A DNA stretch of 64,000 nt from Faecalibacterium gallinarum (GTDB taxonomy: Bacteria; Bacillota; Clostridia; Oscillospirales; Ruminococcaceae), in the NCBI RefSeq assembly GCF_022180365.1, contig NZ_BQKV01000032.1, positions 1 through 64,000 on the forward strand. The letters are read 5' to 3'. The position numbers and the translations under genes are program-made. Below the pieces are notes generated by a model. The model saw nothing but the letters and a program-made list of their open reading frames with translations, had not been told where the DNA came from and ran no database searches. Position 1 is the first letter of the stretch, and every line of letters begins with the position of its first letter. Positions 1 to 7,949 of the stretch are shown one piece after another.

Positions 1-149
1 ACTTGTGAATTATCTTGAGTATTACAACAACCGCAGAATTAAGACAAAACTAAAGGGCTTGCCGCCTGCTATTCACAGACAACAAGCCCTTTCGGCTGCT
101 TAAACAATGTTTGCTTTCAAATATTGTCTAACTTTTTGGGGTCACTTCA
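1..149 (+). mobile_element. Right end of an IS3-family (IS150-like) insertion sequence, truncated by window edge
   Basis: Positions 2-103 encode the last 33 residues of an IS3-family OrfB transposase. The NYLEYYNNRRIKTKLKGLPP motif followed by a short tail and a stop is the usual C-terminus of DDE transposases of this family. The probable right terminal inverted repeat lies at 125-149 (starts TGTCTAACTTTTTGGGG, ends in CA), typical of IS150-group ends. The element continues to the left of the window, so its integrity cannot be judged. It lies only about 28 bp beyond the 3' end of rnpB. Confidence 0.85.
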
Positions 150-150
150 G

Positions 151-170
151 GAGCGAGCAGCGCGTCTTTT
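151..170. terminator. Orphan half of the rnpB intrinsic terminator, apparently split by the IS
   Basis: Downstream of rnpB, read on the minus strand, a run of A is followed by GACGCGCTGCTCGCTC and then the IS end. This looks like the A-tract and first arm of a bidirectional terminator whose second arm is missing. The second arm would be expected at the left end of the IS, outside the window. This is inference from one arm only. Confidence 0.4.
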
Positions 171-177
171 GAAAAAT

Positions 178-523
178 GGAAAACGAGATAGACCGTAAGC
201 CGGGTTCTGTATTAAACGACGATCTGTCTAGGCCCGCCATTGCTGACGGGCTCGTGCCACCATCGGGACGCGCGAGCAGCGTTATATGTCCCATATAGGT
301 GTTGCTTCCGGTAGGGTTTACAAAGCCGCATGGTCACCCATGCGCTGGTGAGCTCTTACCTCGCCCTTTCATCCTTACCGCATTGCTGCGGCGGTTTCCT
401 TTCTGTTGCACTTTCCCTGGGGTCACCCCCGGCTGCCGTTAGCAGTTACCGTGCTCTGTGAGGCCCGGACTTTCCTCAGAGCGGTCAAAGCCGCCCCGCC
501 GCCGTATGTTCCACTCGTTTTCC
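178..523 (-). ncRNA. rnpB: RNase P RNA, bacterial type A
   Basis: This is the catalytic RNA of RNase P, which matures the 5' ends of tRNAs. Read on the minus strand it has the conserved GAGGAAAGTCCGGGC block near the 5' end (complement about 463-477) and the ACAGAACCCGGCTTACGGTC block at the 3' end (complement about 189-208). The ends are set by the P1 helix: GGAAAACGAG at the 5' end pairs perfectly with CTCGTTTTCC at the 3' end (positions 514-523 and 178-187). The 346-nt length is normal for type A. A consensus-like promoter sits immediately upstream. Confidence 0.96.
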
Positions 524-530
524 GCTCTTC

Positions 531-559
531 ATAATAGCATAAAAAAACAGGATTTGCAA
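531..559 (-). promoter_or_regulatory. rnpB promoter
   Basis: On the minus strand there is a -35 box TTGCAA (554-559), a 17-bp spacer and a -10 box TATTAT (531-536). This predicts a start at about 524, exactly at the first base of the P1 helix of rnpB. The -35 box is palindromic and is shared with the divergent promoter of the pseudouridine synthase. Confidence 0.8.
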
Positions 560-582
560 GCTGGGGTATTTTTTGATATACT
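554..582 (+). promoter_or_regulatory. Promoter of the pseudouridine synthase gene, sharing its -35 box with rnpB
   Basis: On the plus strand there is TTGCAA (554-559), a 17-bp spacer and TATACT (577-582). The same six bases serve as the -35 box of rnpB on the other strand. Confidence 0.7.
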
Positions 583-619
583 TAAGCTGTATTTTGTTTG
601 GTTGAGGAGGCGGCGCGGA

Positions 620-1531
620 ATGTGGCTGTATTTTCCGGTGCCGGTCACTCCGGCGGCAGAGGGGGGCGTATTGCTGCGCACTTTTCTGCGCCAGTGCGGC
701 GTCTCCACCGACCTGGCCCGGGGGGTCAAATTCCAGGGCGGGGGCTTCTTTGCGGACGGGGCGCCGGTGCTGGCAAACCAGCGGGTTTACCCGGGGCAGG
801 TGGTGTCCTTTGAACTGCCGCCGGAGGCAGGGGGCGTGGCTCCCCAGCCGGAGATCCCCCTTCGGGTGGCCCACGAGGACCCCTTTGCCCTGGTGCTGGA
901 CAAGCCCGCCGGGCTGGCGGTCCATCCCACCCTCAACTATCCCGGCGGAACCCTGGCCAACGGCTACGCGGCCTGGCGGGCTGCCCGGGGCCAAAGCCCG
1001 GTGTTCCGGCCGGTGAACCGGATCGACAAGGACACCAGCGGCCTTGTGCTGGCGGCCCAGAATACCTACGCCGCCCCGCTGCTGGCCCAGCACGTCCAAA
1101 AGCTCTATCTGGCAGTGGCCGAGGGGGAATTGCCCCTGGGGCCGGGGGTGATCGACGCACCCATCGGCCGGCGGGGGGATAGCATCATTGGCCGGTGCGT
1201 TACCCCCGAGGGCAAGCCCAGCCGCACCGAGTATACCATATTAAAAGCGGAACGGGGGCTGAGCCTGGCGGCCTGCGTGCCGGTGACCGGCCGCACCCAC
1301 CAGATCCGGGTACACTTTTCTTCCATCGGGCACCCTCTGGCGGGGGACGAGCTCTACGGCGGCAGCCGGGAGCGGATCGGACGCCAGGCCCTCCACTGTG
1401 CGAAGCAGACCTTTTTCGTCCCGGCGGGGCAGAAAGTGGAGGATGGGTTCCGGTTCGAGACGCCCCTGCGGCTGGAACCTGTCACGGTGGAAAGCCACCT
1501 GCCCGAGGATATGCAGGCCCTTTTTTCGTGA
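620..1531 (+). CDS. RluA/RluD-family pseudouridine synthase
   Basis: This is probably a 303-residue enzyme that isomerises specific uridines in rRNA or tRNA to pseudouridine. An N-terminal S4-like region (about residues 15-70, LLRTFLRQCGVS onwards) precedes the catalytic domain. That domain carries the family signature as PVNRIDKDTSGLVL, so the catalytic aspartate is Asp136; the usual His-Arg-Leu-Asp is Asn-Arg-Ile-Asp here. GRTHQIRVHF near the C-terminus is also a family motif. The open frame extends upstream to 458 inside rnpB, but the ATG at 620 has GAGGAGG 9 bp upstream and fits the promoter, so I start there. The target base cannot be told from sequence. The gene stands alone, divergent from rnpB. 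Confidence 0.9.
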   Translation: MWLYFPVPVTPAAEGGVLLRTFLRQCGVSTDLARGVKFQGGGFFADGAPVLANQRVYPGQVVSFELPPEAGGVAPQPEIPLRVAHEDPFALVLDKPAGLAVHPTLNYPGGTLANGYAAWRAARGQSPVFRPVNRIDKDTSGLVLAAQNTYAAPLLAQHVQKLYLAVAEGELPLGPGVIDAPIGRRGDSIIGRCVTPEGKPSRTEYTILKAERGLSLAACVPVTGRTHQIRVHFSSIGHPLAGDELYGGSRERIGRQALHCAKQTFFVPAGQKVEDGFRFETPLRLEPVTVESHLPEDMQALFS

Positions 1532-1581
1532 AAACTCGGTGAAAAGTGCGTGAAACCTTTGACCAAATTCTGTGGGAACGC

Positions 1582-1609
1582 TTGTCTCAGGGGAGGCAGG
1601 GTGTATAAT
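1582..1609 (+). promoter_or_regulatory. Promoter of the M23/LysM protein gene
   Basis: TTGTCT (1582-1587), a 16-bp spacer and TATAAT (1604-1609). It lies 100 bp before the TTG start codon. Confidence 0.55.
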
Positions 1610-1708
1610 TTAACTTAACTGGCAGGCAGCCCGGCCGATTGGCGCCGGGGCTGCGGCCGCTGCCCGGGGGCAGCATCCCATCAAGCCAATCAGGAAGGAG
1701 AAACCCTT

Positions 1709-3580
1709 TTGATCGAAGAAAAGACACGAGAGCCGCAGCAGGAGGCCCCTTCCGCCCCGCAGCGGCCCTCAACTGGAAAAGAAAAACTGCGCTCACTCTG
1801 GGCGCGGCTCGAGTGCGTCGGCGTGCTGCGCCGCCACCGGATCCGTAATGGTGCAAAGCGTGGGATGGGCCGGGCGCTTCGGCTGCTGGTCTCAAACCCG
1901 TTCTTACATAAACTGGGCGGGATGCTCTATGCCCTGGGCTTTGCCGGGGAGTATACCACGGTCCGCATCGGCCGGGCCATCCGTGCGGCGGCCTTCTGGA
2001 CCGGCCGCACCTTCTGGACAGAGCTTTCCAACATCATCCAGATGGCCTTCCCGGAGGTCAAACTGGTTCTCAAGGAACTGTTTGGCCCCTTTTATATCTT
2101 CTTCCGCGGATTGCGGAACATCTACCTCTACGGCCGCCAGATCCGCCGGGAAAAGGGGCTTGGCGCCGCTGTCCGGGAGAGCCTGTGCTACCTGGGCCGG
2201 GGCGTGATGCGGTATGTGGGCCTTTTGCCCCGGACCGCCGCCTATATTCTGCCTCTGTGCGCCCTGGGCCTGCTGGTGGTCGTGGTGCGCTATGTAATCA
2301 GCCAGCCCTATACCCTGGCCGTTCAGGTGGACGGCGTCACAGTGGGCTATGTGGAGAACGAGGGCGTCTTTGACTCGGCCCGCGAGGCGGTGCTGGAGCG
2401 AATCAACTACGCCGGCGCCTCCCAGACCGAGTGGACCATCGAACCCACCTATACCCTGGCCGTGGCGGGGGATGTGATGGACGAACGCCAGATGGCGGAT
2501 ACCATCCTGCGCACCGCCAGCGATGAGATCAGCGAGGGCACAGCCCTCTACCTGGACGGGGAGCTGACGGCAGTCTGTGCCGACGGCGACCAGCTGCGCT
2601 ACTACATCGACAGCCTGCTGGAACCCTATGAAAACGCCGACGACCCCAACCAGACTGTCAGCTTCAACCGGGAAGTCACTCTGGAGGACGGCATCTATTT
2701 TAACGAGAGCTTTAAGAGCTACGAGGACATCGTCAACTATCTCTCGGGCGTGCAGCAGGCCCAGAAGGTTTACACCGTCATGGAGGGAGACAGCATCAGC
2801 CTGATCGCCTCCAAGAACAACCTGACGGTGGCGGAACTCTGCGCCCTGAACACCGATATCGGCCTGAACATTGATTCGGCCATCTTCCCCGGCGACCAGA
2901 TCATCGTCACCAAGGAAGAAGCTGTGCTGGAGATCCGGATCACCCGGACGGTCACCTGGGAGGAGGAAATCCCCTTCACCACCGAAAAATCCAGCTCCAG
3001 TGACTATGCCTTCGGCACCACCAAGACTATTCAGGAGGGCGAGCCCGGCATCCGCAGCATCACCGCCCAGAACGTCTACGACGAAAACGGCGTGCTGCTG
3101 GAACAGCAGATCCTCAGCAGCGAAGTGGTCAAGGAGGCTGTGCCCCGCAAGATTGTCACCGGCACAAAGCTCCCCAGCGGCAGCGTGGCCCAGGTGGGCA
3201 ACGGCACCTTTATCTGGCCCGTGCCTCAGTATACCTATTGTTCCCGCTGGTATTCCAGCGGCCACAAGGGCGTGGATATCTGCGCCCCGGCAGGTACGCC
3301 CATCTACGCCTCTTCCAGCGGCGTTGTCACCAAGGCCGGCTATGAGCGGGCGGGCGCGGGCACCGGCTACGGCAACTCCATCATCATCAACCACGGCAAC
3401 GGTTACTCGACCCTCTACTCGCACTGCTTGTCCCTGACCGTCTCGGCGGGCCAGGCGGTCAGCCAGGGCCAGCTGATCGGCTACGTGGGCAGCACCGGCC
3501 GTTCCACCGGCAACCACTGCCACTTCGAGATCCGCTACAACGGCAAGTATCTGCCCCCGCAGAACTACTTCAACAAGTAA
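1709..3580 (+). CDS. Membrane-anchored LysM-G5-M23 peptidoglycan peptidase
   Basis: A 623-residue cell-wall enzyme. A basic, amphipathic N-terminal part of about 170 residues precedes one transmembrane segment (about 176-197, PLCALGLLVVVV). After it come a spacer domain, a LysM domain (about 354-400, YTVMEGDSISLIASKNNLTV) that should bind peptidoglycan, a G5 domain (about 405-485), and a C-terminal M23 metallopeptidase. Zinc ligands are visible: His519 and Asp523 in HKGVD, and His603/His605 in HCHFE. M23 enzymes of this layout cleave peptide cross-bridges and often act in division or sporulation. The start is TTG with AGGAAGGAG 8 bp upstream. The long cytoplasmic N-terminus is unusual for M23 proteins. 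Confidence 0.88.
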   Translation: MIEEKTREPQQEAPSAPQRPSTGKEKLRSLWARLECVGVLRRHRIRNGAKRGMGRALRLLVSNPFLHKLGGMLYALGFAGEYTTVRIGRAIRAAAFWTGRTFWTELSNIIQMAFPEVKLVLKELFGPFYIFFRGLRNIYLYGRQIRREKGLGAAVRESLCYLGRGVMRYVGLLPRTAAYILPLCALGLLVVVVRYVISQPYTLAVQVDGVTVGYVENEGVFDSAREAVLERINYAGASQTEWTIEPTYTLAVAGDVMDERQMADTILRTASDEISEGTALYLDGELTAVCADGDQLRYYIDSLLEPYENADDPNQTVSFNREVTLEDGIYFNESFKSYEDIVNYLSGVQQAQKVYTVMEGDSISLIASKNNLTVAELCALNTDIGLNIDSAIFPGDQIIVTKEEAVLEIRITRTVTWEEEIPFTTEKSSSSDYAFGTTKTIQEGEPGIRSITAQNVYDENGVLLEQQILSSEVVKEAVPRKIVTGTKLPSGSVAQVGNGTFIWPVPQYTYCSRWYSSGHKGVDICAPAGTPIYASSSGVVTKAGYERAGAGTGYGNSIIINHGNGYSTLYSHCLSLTVSAGQAVSQGQLIGYVGSTGRSTGNHCHFEIRYNGKYLPPQNYFNK

Positions 3581-3628
3581 ACCGGGCGGCACAGGGCTGC
3601 CTGAAAATAAGAAAAGGAGCGATGTGTT

Positions 3629-4348
3629 ATGTCTACTCCCCATATCAGCGCAGAGCCGGGCGATTTCGCCAAAACGGTTCTGATGCCGGGTGACCCCCTG
3701 CGCGCGAAATTCATTGCGGACACCTTCCTGCAGGACGTCCGGCAGGTGACCGGTGTGCGCGGGATGCTGGGTTTCACCGGTACCTATGAGGGCCGCCCCA
3801 TCAGCGTTATGGGCAGCGGCATGGGAATGCCTTCCATCGGCATCTACTCCTACGAGCTGTTCAAGTTCTACGGCGTAGAGAATATCATCCGGATCGGCTC
3901 GGCGGGCAGCTATACCCCCAAAGCCAAACTGTTTGATGTGGTCCTCTCCACCGGCGCCGTCAGCGAGTCCAGCTACGCCCGGGTGCAGAGCGGCTACGAC
4001 AAGGACTTCACCCTGCCCAGCGAGAGCCTGAACGAGAAGCTCCGCGCCTCGGCCCAGAAGCAGGGCATCCCCCTGATCGAGGGCAACATCCATTCTTCGG
4101 ACGTGTTCTACCGCCAGCCCTCGGACGAAAAACCCACCTACTGGGAAAAGCTGCGGGACGAGCGGGGCTGCCTGTGCGTGGAGATGGAGAGCTTCGCCCT
4201 CTTTGCCAACGCCCAGGCCCTGGGCAAGAACGCCGCCTGCCTGCTGACCATCTCGGACAGCTTTGTCTCCCCCGAGATCACCACCGCAGAGCAGCGCCAG
4301 AAGAGCTTTACCGATATGATGAAGATCGCGCTGGAAGCAGAGTATTGA
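3629..4348 (+). CDS. deoD: Purine-nucleoside phosphorylase, DeoD type
   Basis: A 239-residue hexameric-type PNP that phosphorolyses (deoxy)inosine, guanosine and adenosine to the base plus (deoxy)ribose-1-phosphate. Family marks are the N-terminal HISAEPGDFAKTVLMPGDP phosphate-binding segment, the GSGMGMPS loop, RIGSAGSY, and the VEMESFAL substrate-binding segment followed by TISDSF. Length matches the family (235-240). The start is preceded by AAGGAG at 9 bp. It opens a block of nucleoside genes (deoD, cdd, BMP transporter, deoA). No separate promoter was recognised between the M23 gene and deoD. Confidence 0.95.
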   Translation: MSTPHISAEPGDFAKTVLMPGDPLRAKFIADTFLQDVRQVTGVRGMLGFTGTYEGRPISVMGSGMGMPSIGIYSYELFKFYGVENIIRIGSAGSYTPKAKLFDVVLSTGAVSESSYARVQSGYDKDFTLPSESLNEKLRASAQKQGIPLIEGNIHSSDVFYRQPSDEKPTYWEKLRDERGCLCVEMESFALFANAQALGKNAACLLTISDSFVSPEITTAEQRQKSFTDMMKIALEAEY

Positions 4349-4381
4349 GCCCCCAGCCCGAACACAAGGAGGCGAAACCGG

Positions 4382-4810
4382 ATGACCCAGCTGACACAAG
4401 AGCAGAAACAGGAGCTGATCCGCGCCGCACTGGAGGCGCGCACCCGGGCGGTGGCACCTTACAGCCGGTTCACGGTGGGGGCGGCGCTGCGGGCCGAGGA
4501 TGGCCGGGTGTTTACCGGCTGCAACATCGAGAACGCGGCTTTTACCCCCACCAGCTGCGCCGAGCGGACGGCCCTGTTCAAGGCCGTGAGCGAGGGCGTG
4601 ACCCGCTTTACCGATGTGGCCGTGGTGGGCGCGCGGATCGGGGAGGTCAACACCCTGGTCACCGCCCCCTGCGGAGTCTGCCGTCAGGCCCTGTTTGAGT
4701 TCTGCGGCCCGGACCTGAACGTCATTATGGCCAGGACGCCCGAGGACTTTATCGAGCGGAGCCTGGGGGAGCTTCTGCCCTTCGGCTTCGGCCAGGCCAA
4801 CGTTTTGTGA
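4382..4810 (+). CDS. cdd: Cytidine deaminase (tetrameric type)
   Basis: A 142-residue zinc enzyme converting (deoxy)cytidine to (deoxy)uridine, which DeoA can then split. The active-site motifs are CAERTALF, with the catalytic Glu next to a zinc Cys, and PCGVCRQ with the other two zinc cysteines. This is the three-cysteine arrangement of the small tetrameric enzymes such as that of Bacillus subtilis. AGGAGG lies 10 bp before the ATG. It follows deoD by 33 bp and is probably co-transcribed. Confidence 0.95.
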   Translation: MTQLTQEQKQELIRAALEARTRAVAPYSRFTVGAALRAEDGRVFTGCNIENAAFTPTSCAERTALFKAVSEGVTRFTDVAVVGARIGEVNTLVTAPCGVCRQALFEFCGPDLNVIMARTPEDFIERSLGELLPFGFGQANVL

Positions 4811-4894
4811 GAAATGTGTGATACGGCGGATTTCCCGACGGGTTTTCTGTTGGGGTTGGCGGAATATTGTAAAGAAATTGTAATAGAAAACGAC

Positions 4895-4923
4895 TTGCGT
4901 CTGACAAAATTTGCCGTTATACT
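4895..4923 (+). promoter_or_regulatory. Promoter of the nucleoside-binding lipoprotein gene
   Basis: TTGCGT (4895-4900), a 17-bp spacer and TATACT (4918-4923). Just after the expected start there is an inverted repeat, GGAATG (4931-4936) and CATTCC (4949-4954), which could be an operator or a leader hairpin. Confidence 0.7.
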
Positions 4924-5004
4924 TAAAGACGGAATGCGACAGATTGCACATTCCCACAGAAAAAAGTTTGTTAAAGTTGATCGTATACAAAGGAGAGAGT
5001 TCTT

Positions 5005-6183
5005 ATGAGCATGATTTCTCGTCGTAAGTTTATGGCAGTGGCCGGCGCGACCGCTGTTGTCTCCGCTCTGGCTGCCTGCGGCAGCTCTTCTTCCAGCACC
5101 AGCACCGCTGCTTCCACCGGTTCCAGCTCTGCTGCCGGTTCCGAGGCTGGCACCAAGGCTCTGAGCTACGTTGCTCTGTGCTGCGACACCGGCACCATTG
5201 ATGACGAGAGCTTCAACCAGGCTTGCTGGGAAGCTGTCGAGAGCTACATGGGCACTGAGAACTGCCAGTACTACATCCCCGAGGCAGACGCTTCCGATGA
5301 GGACCGCGAGACCTTCATCCGTCAGGCTGTCAACGACGGCGCTGAGGTTGTCGTCTGCGTTGGCTACCTGTACGGCGCTTCTCTGGCTTGGGCTGCCGAG
5401 CAGTACCCCGACACCAAGTTCATCGCTGTGGACGTGACCCAGGCCGATATCGGCACCGACACCATCCCCGCCAACTGCTACTGCATCACCTTCAAGGAGG
5501 AGCAGGCTGGCTACCTGGCTGGTTACGCTGTCGCGAAGGACGGCTTCACCAAGCTGGGCTTCCTGGGCGGCATGGCTGTTCCCGCGGTTATCCGCTACGG
5601 CTACGGCTACATCCAGGGCATCGACGCTGCTGCTCAGGAGACCGGCAATGCCGTTGAGGTCAACTACTTCTACGGCGGCCAGTTCTACGGCGACGCCAAC
5701 ATCACCTCCCGTATGGAGGGCTGGTACTCCAACGGCACCGAGATCGTCTTCGCCTGCGGCGGCGGCATCTACACCTCCGCTCTGGAGGCTGCCGTCAAGA
5801 ACAACGGCTATGTGGTCGGCGTTGACGTGGACCAGAACTACATCGGCGTGAACGGCGTTGAGGACGGCTCCTTCAGCTACAACCCCTTCATCACCTCTGC
5901 CATGAAGGGCCTGACCGAGTCTGTCAGCGACTCTCTGGCCAACATCGACGCAGGCGACTGGAGCTCCATCGCCGGCACCAACGGCAACTTCGGCCTGGAG
6001 GAGGGCGAGTACGTCGGCCTGCCCACCGCTGAGGGCAGCTGGAACTTCCGCACCTTCACCGTCGAGGAGTACGAGGCTGTCAAGGCCAAGATCGCCAGCG
6101 GCGAGGTTGTTGTGGACAACAGCAGCGAGGACAGTGTGAAGCCTACCACCAGCGATCTGGTCACTGTCAACTACATCCAGTAA
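5005..6183 (+). CDS. nupN: BMP-family nucleoside-binding lipoprotein of an ABC importer
   Basis: A 392-residue extracellular substrate-binding protein of the Bmp/Med family; characterised members bind purine or pyrimidine nucleosides. The N-terminus is a lipoprotein signal ending in the lipobox SALAAC, so Cys25 or so is lipidated. It begins SRRKFM, which also resembles a twin-arginine motif. A Ser/Thr-rich linker follows, then the two-lobed fold. Codon use is strongly biased to GCT, GTT and GGC compared with neighbours, a sign of high expression. It has its own promoter and a strong terminator. The ATPase and two permeases lie directly downstream, as in the nupNOPQ cluster of B. subtilis. The exact nucleoside is not known. 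Confidence 0.9.
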   Translation: MSMISRRKFMAVAGATAVVSALAACGSSSSSTSTAASTGSSSAAGSEAGTKALSYVALCCDTGTIDDESFNQACWEAVESYMGTENCQYYIPEADASDEDRETFIRQAVNDGAEVVVCVGYLYGASLAWAAEQYPDTKFIAVDVTQADIGTDTIPANCYCITFKEEQAGYLAGYAVAKDGFTKLGFLGGMAVPAVIRYGYGYIQGIDAAAQETGNAVEVNYFYGGQFYGDANITSRMEGWYSNGTEIVFACGGGIYTSALEAAVKNNGYVVGVDVDQNYIGVNGVEDGSFSYNPFITSAMKGLTESVSDSLANIDAGDWSSIAGTNGNFGLEEGEYVGLPTAEGSWNFRTFTVEEYEAVKAKIASGEVVVDNSSEDSVKPTTSDLVTVNYIQ

Positions 6184-6206
6184 GTTTTAGCTAAATATCC
6201 TATTCA

Positions 6207-6240
6207 GGCGGGGCGCTCATCCGGGCACCCCGCCTTTTTT
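6207..6240 (+). terminator. Intrinsic terminator after the lipoprotein gene
   Basis: GGCGGGG (6207-6213) pairs with CCCCGCC (6228-6234), followed by six T. Together with the next promoter this lets the binding protein be made in excess over the membrane subunits. Confidence 0.85.
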
Positions 6241-6268
6241 GTGCCCTGAAAAAGGGGCAAGAATTGGC

Positions 6269-6296
6269 AAAAGTCACAATAAAAAGTATGACTTTT
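6269..6296. repeat. Inverted repeat upstream of the transporter ATPase promoter
   Basis: AAAAGTCA (6269-6276) and TGACTTTT (6289-6296) are perfect 8-bp arms separated by 12 bp, about 30 bp before the -35 box at 6328. It could be an activator or repressor site. No regulator gene is adjacent. Confidence 0.4.
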
Positions 6297-6327
6297 AACA
6301 AACCTTACCCAGAAAGTAAAAAAACGC

Positions 6328-6357
6328 TTGTGCAATGCGTCGGAAATACGGTATAAT
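6328..6357 (+). promoter_or_regulatory. Promoter of the nucleoside ABC transporter operon
   Basis: TTGTGC (6328-6333), an 18-bp spacer and TATAAT (6352-6357). Confidence 0.55.
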
Positions 6358-6407
6358 TAGGGCAATATAAATGCATGCCATTATGATGTGAAAGGAGAGT
6401 GAGCAGA

Positions 6408-7928
6408 TTGGCAGAGGATTTTGTAATCGAAATGCTTCATATTACCAAGGAGTTCCCTGGCATCAAGGCAAACGATGATATCACCCTGCAGCTGCGCAAA
6501 GGCGAAGTTCATGCCCTGCTGGGCGAAAACGGTGCGGGCAAAAGTACCCTGATGAGCGTTTTGTTCGGCCTGTACCAGCCGGAGGCGGGCACCATCCGCA
6601 AAAACGGCAAGGAGGTACAGGTCCGCAACCCGAACGACGCCAACGCCCTGGGGATTGGCATGGTCCACCAGCATTTCAAGCTGGTGGAGTGCTTCTCGGT
6701 GCTGGACAACATTATTCTGGGCGTGGAGCCCAATAAACTGGGCTTTTTGCAGAAATCCGAAGCCCGCAAGAAGGTCGTGGAACTGAGCGAAAAGTACGGC
6801 CTGCGGGTGGATCCCGACGCCCTGATCGAGGATATCTCGGTGGGCATGCAGCAGCGCGTCGAGATCCTGAAGATGCTCTACCGGGACAATGAGATCCTGA
6901 TTTTCGACGAGCCCACCGCCGTTTTGACTCCGCAGGAGATCGACGAGCTGATGGAGATCATGCGCGGGTTCAAGAAGGAGGGCAAGTCCATCCTCTTCAT
7001 CACCCACAAGCTCAATGAGATTATGGCGGTGGCGGACCGCTGCACGGTTCTGCGCAAGGGCAAATACATGGGCACCGTGGAGATCGCCAAGACCACCAAA
7101 GAAGAGCTGTCCCGAATGATGGTGGGCCGCGATGTCCAGCTGGCTGTGGAGAAAGAGCCCGCCCACCCCGGCGACGTGGTGCTGGATGTGCAGGGCGTGA
7201 CCATGTACAATGCCGCCCACAAGAAAAACTCGGTCAATAATGTCAGCTTCCAGGTGCGGGCGGGCGAGATCGTCTGCCTGGCAGGCATCGAGGGCAACGG
7301 CCAGACCGAGTTTGTCTACGGCCTCACCGGCCTGGAAAAACTGGCCAGCGGCAAGATCCAGATGGACGGCAAGGATATCACGAGCGCCAGCATCCGCCAG
7401 CGCTCCAAGGACGGCATGAGCCATATCCCCGAGGACCGGCACAAGCACGGCCTGGTGCTGGATTACACCCTGGAAAAGAACATGGTGCTCCAGCGGTACT
7501 GGCAGCCCGAGTTCCAGAACCACGGCTTTATCCGTCAGGATAAAGTGCGGGAGTACTCCGACCGGCTGATCCAGCAGTACGACGTCCGCAGCGGCCAGGG
7601 CAGCCTGACCATCGCCCGGAGCATGTCGGGCGGCAACCAGCAGAAGGCCATCATCGCCCGTGAGATCGACCGCGACCCCAAGCTGCTGGTGGCAGTGCAG
7701 CCCACCCGCGGCCTGGACGTGGGCGCCATCGAGTATATCCACCGCCAGATCGTGGCCGAGCGGGACAAGGGCAAAGCCGTCTTGCTGGTCAGCCTCGAGC
7801 TGGACGAGGTCATGAATCTGTCCGACCGGATCCTCGTGATGTACGAGGGTGAGATCGTCGGCGAGTTTGACCCCAAGACCACCACCGTTCAGGAGCTGGG
7901 CCTGTATATGGCCGGCGCCCGCAAATAG
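6408..7928 (+). CDS. nupO: Nucleoside ABC transporter, double ATP-binding protein
   Basis: A 506-residue protein with two ABC domains in one chain, as in sugar- and nucleoside-type importers. The first has Walker A GENGAGKST, Walker B LIFDEPTAVLTPQE and a variant signature ISVGMQQR. The second has a degenerate Walker A (AGIEGNGQTE) but a good signature MSGGNQQK, the usual asymmetry in this family. The open frame begins with GTG at 6399, but that codon overlaps the AAGGAG ribosome site. TTG at 6408 lies 10 bp from it and gives the expected N-terminus, so I choose it. It energises import through the two permeases that follow. Confidence 0.92.
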   Translation: MAEDFVIEMLHITKEFPGIKANDDITLQLRKGEVHALLGENGAGKSTLMSVLFGLYQPEAGTIRKNGKEVQVRNPNDANALGIGMVHQHFKLVECFSVLDNIILGVEPNKLGFLQKSEARKKVVELSEKYGLRVDPDALIEDISVGMQQRVEILKMLYRDNEILIFDEPTAVLTPQEIDELMEIMRGFKKEGKSILFITHKLNEIMAVADRCTVLRKGKYMGTVEIAKTTKEELSRMMVGRDVQLAVEKEPAHPGDVVLDVQGVTMYNAAHKKNSVNNVSFQVRAGEIVCLAGIEGNGQTEFVYGLTGLEKLASGKIQMDGKDITSASIRQRSKDGMSHIPEDRHKHGLVLDYTLEKNMVLQRYWQPEFQNHGFIRQDKVREYSDRLIQQYDVRSGQGSLTIARSMSGGNQQKAIIAREIDRDPKLLVAVQPTRGLDVGAIEYIHRQIVAERDKGKAVLLVSLELDEVMNLSDRILVMYEGEIVGEFDPKTTTVQELGLYMAGARK

Positions 7929-7949
7929 GGGAAAGGGGAGTGAGCTTAG

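Noticed and set aside
174-523. Coding start of the pseudouridine synthase at 458, inside rnpB
   Set aside because: It would overlap the RNase P RNA and lies upstream of the promoter. ATG 620 has a proper ribosome site.
3581-3628. Purine riboswitch upstream of deoD
   Set aside because: The gap is only 48 bp and has none of the conserved purine-aptamer segments.
1904-4990. A 1028-codon open frame on the minus strand, antisense to three genes
   Set aside because: The plus strand holds clear families (M23, DeoD, Cdd). The long antisense frame is a by-product of high-GC codon use and shows no recognisable motif.
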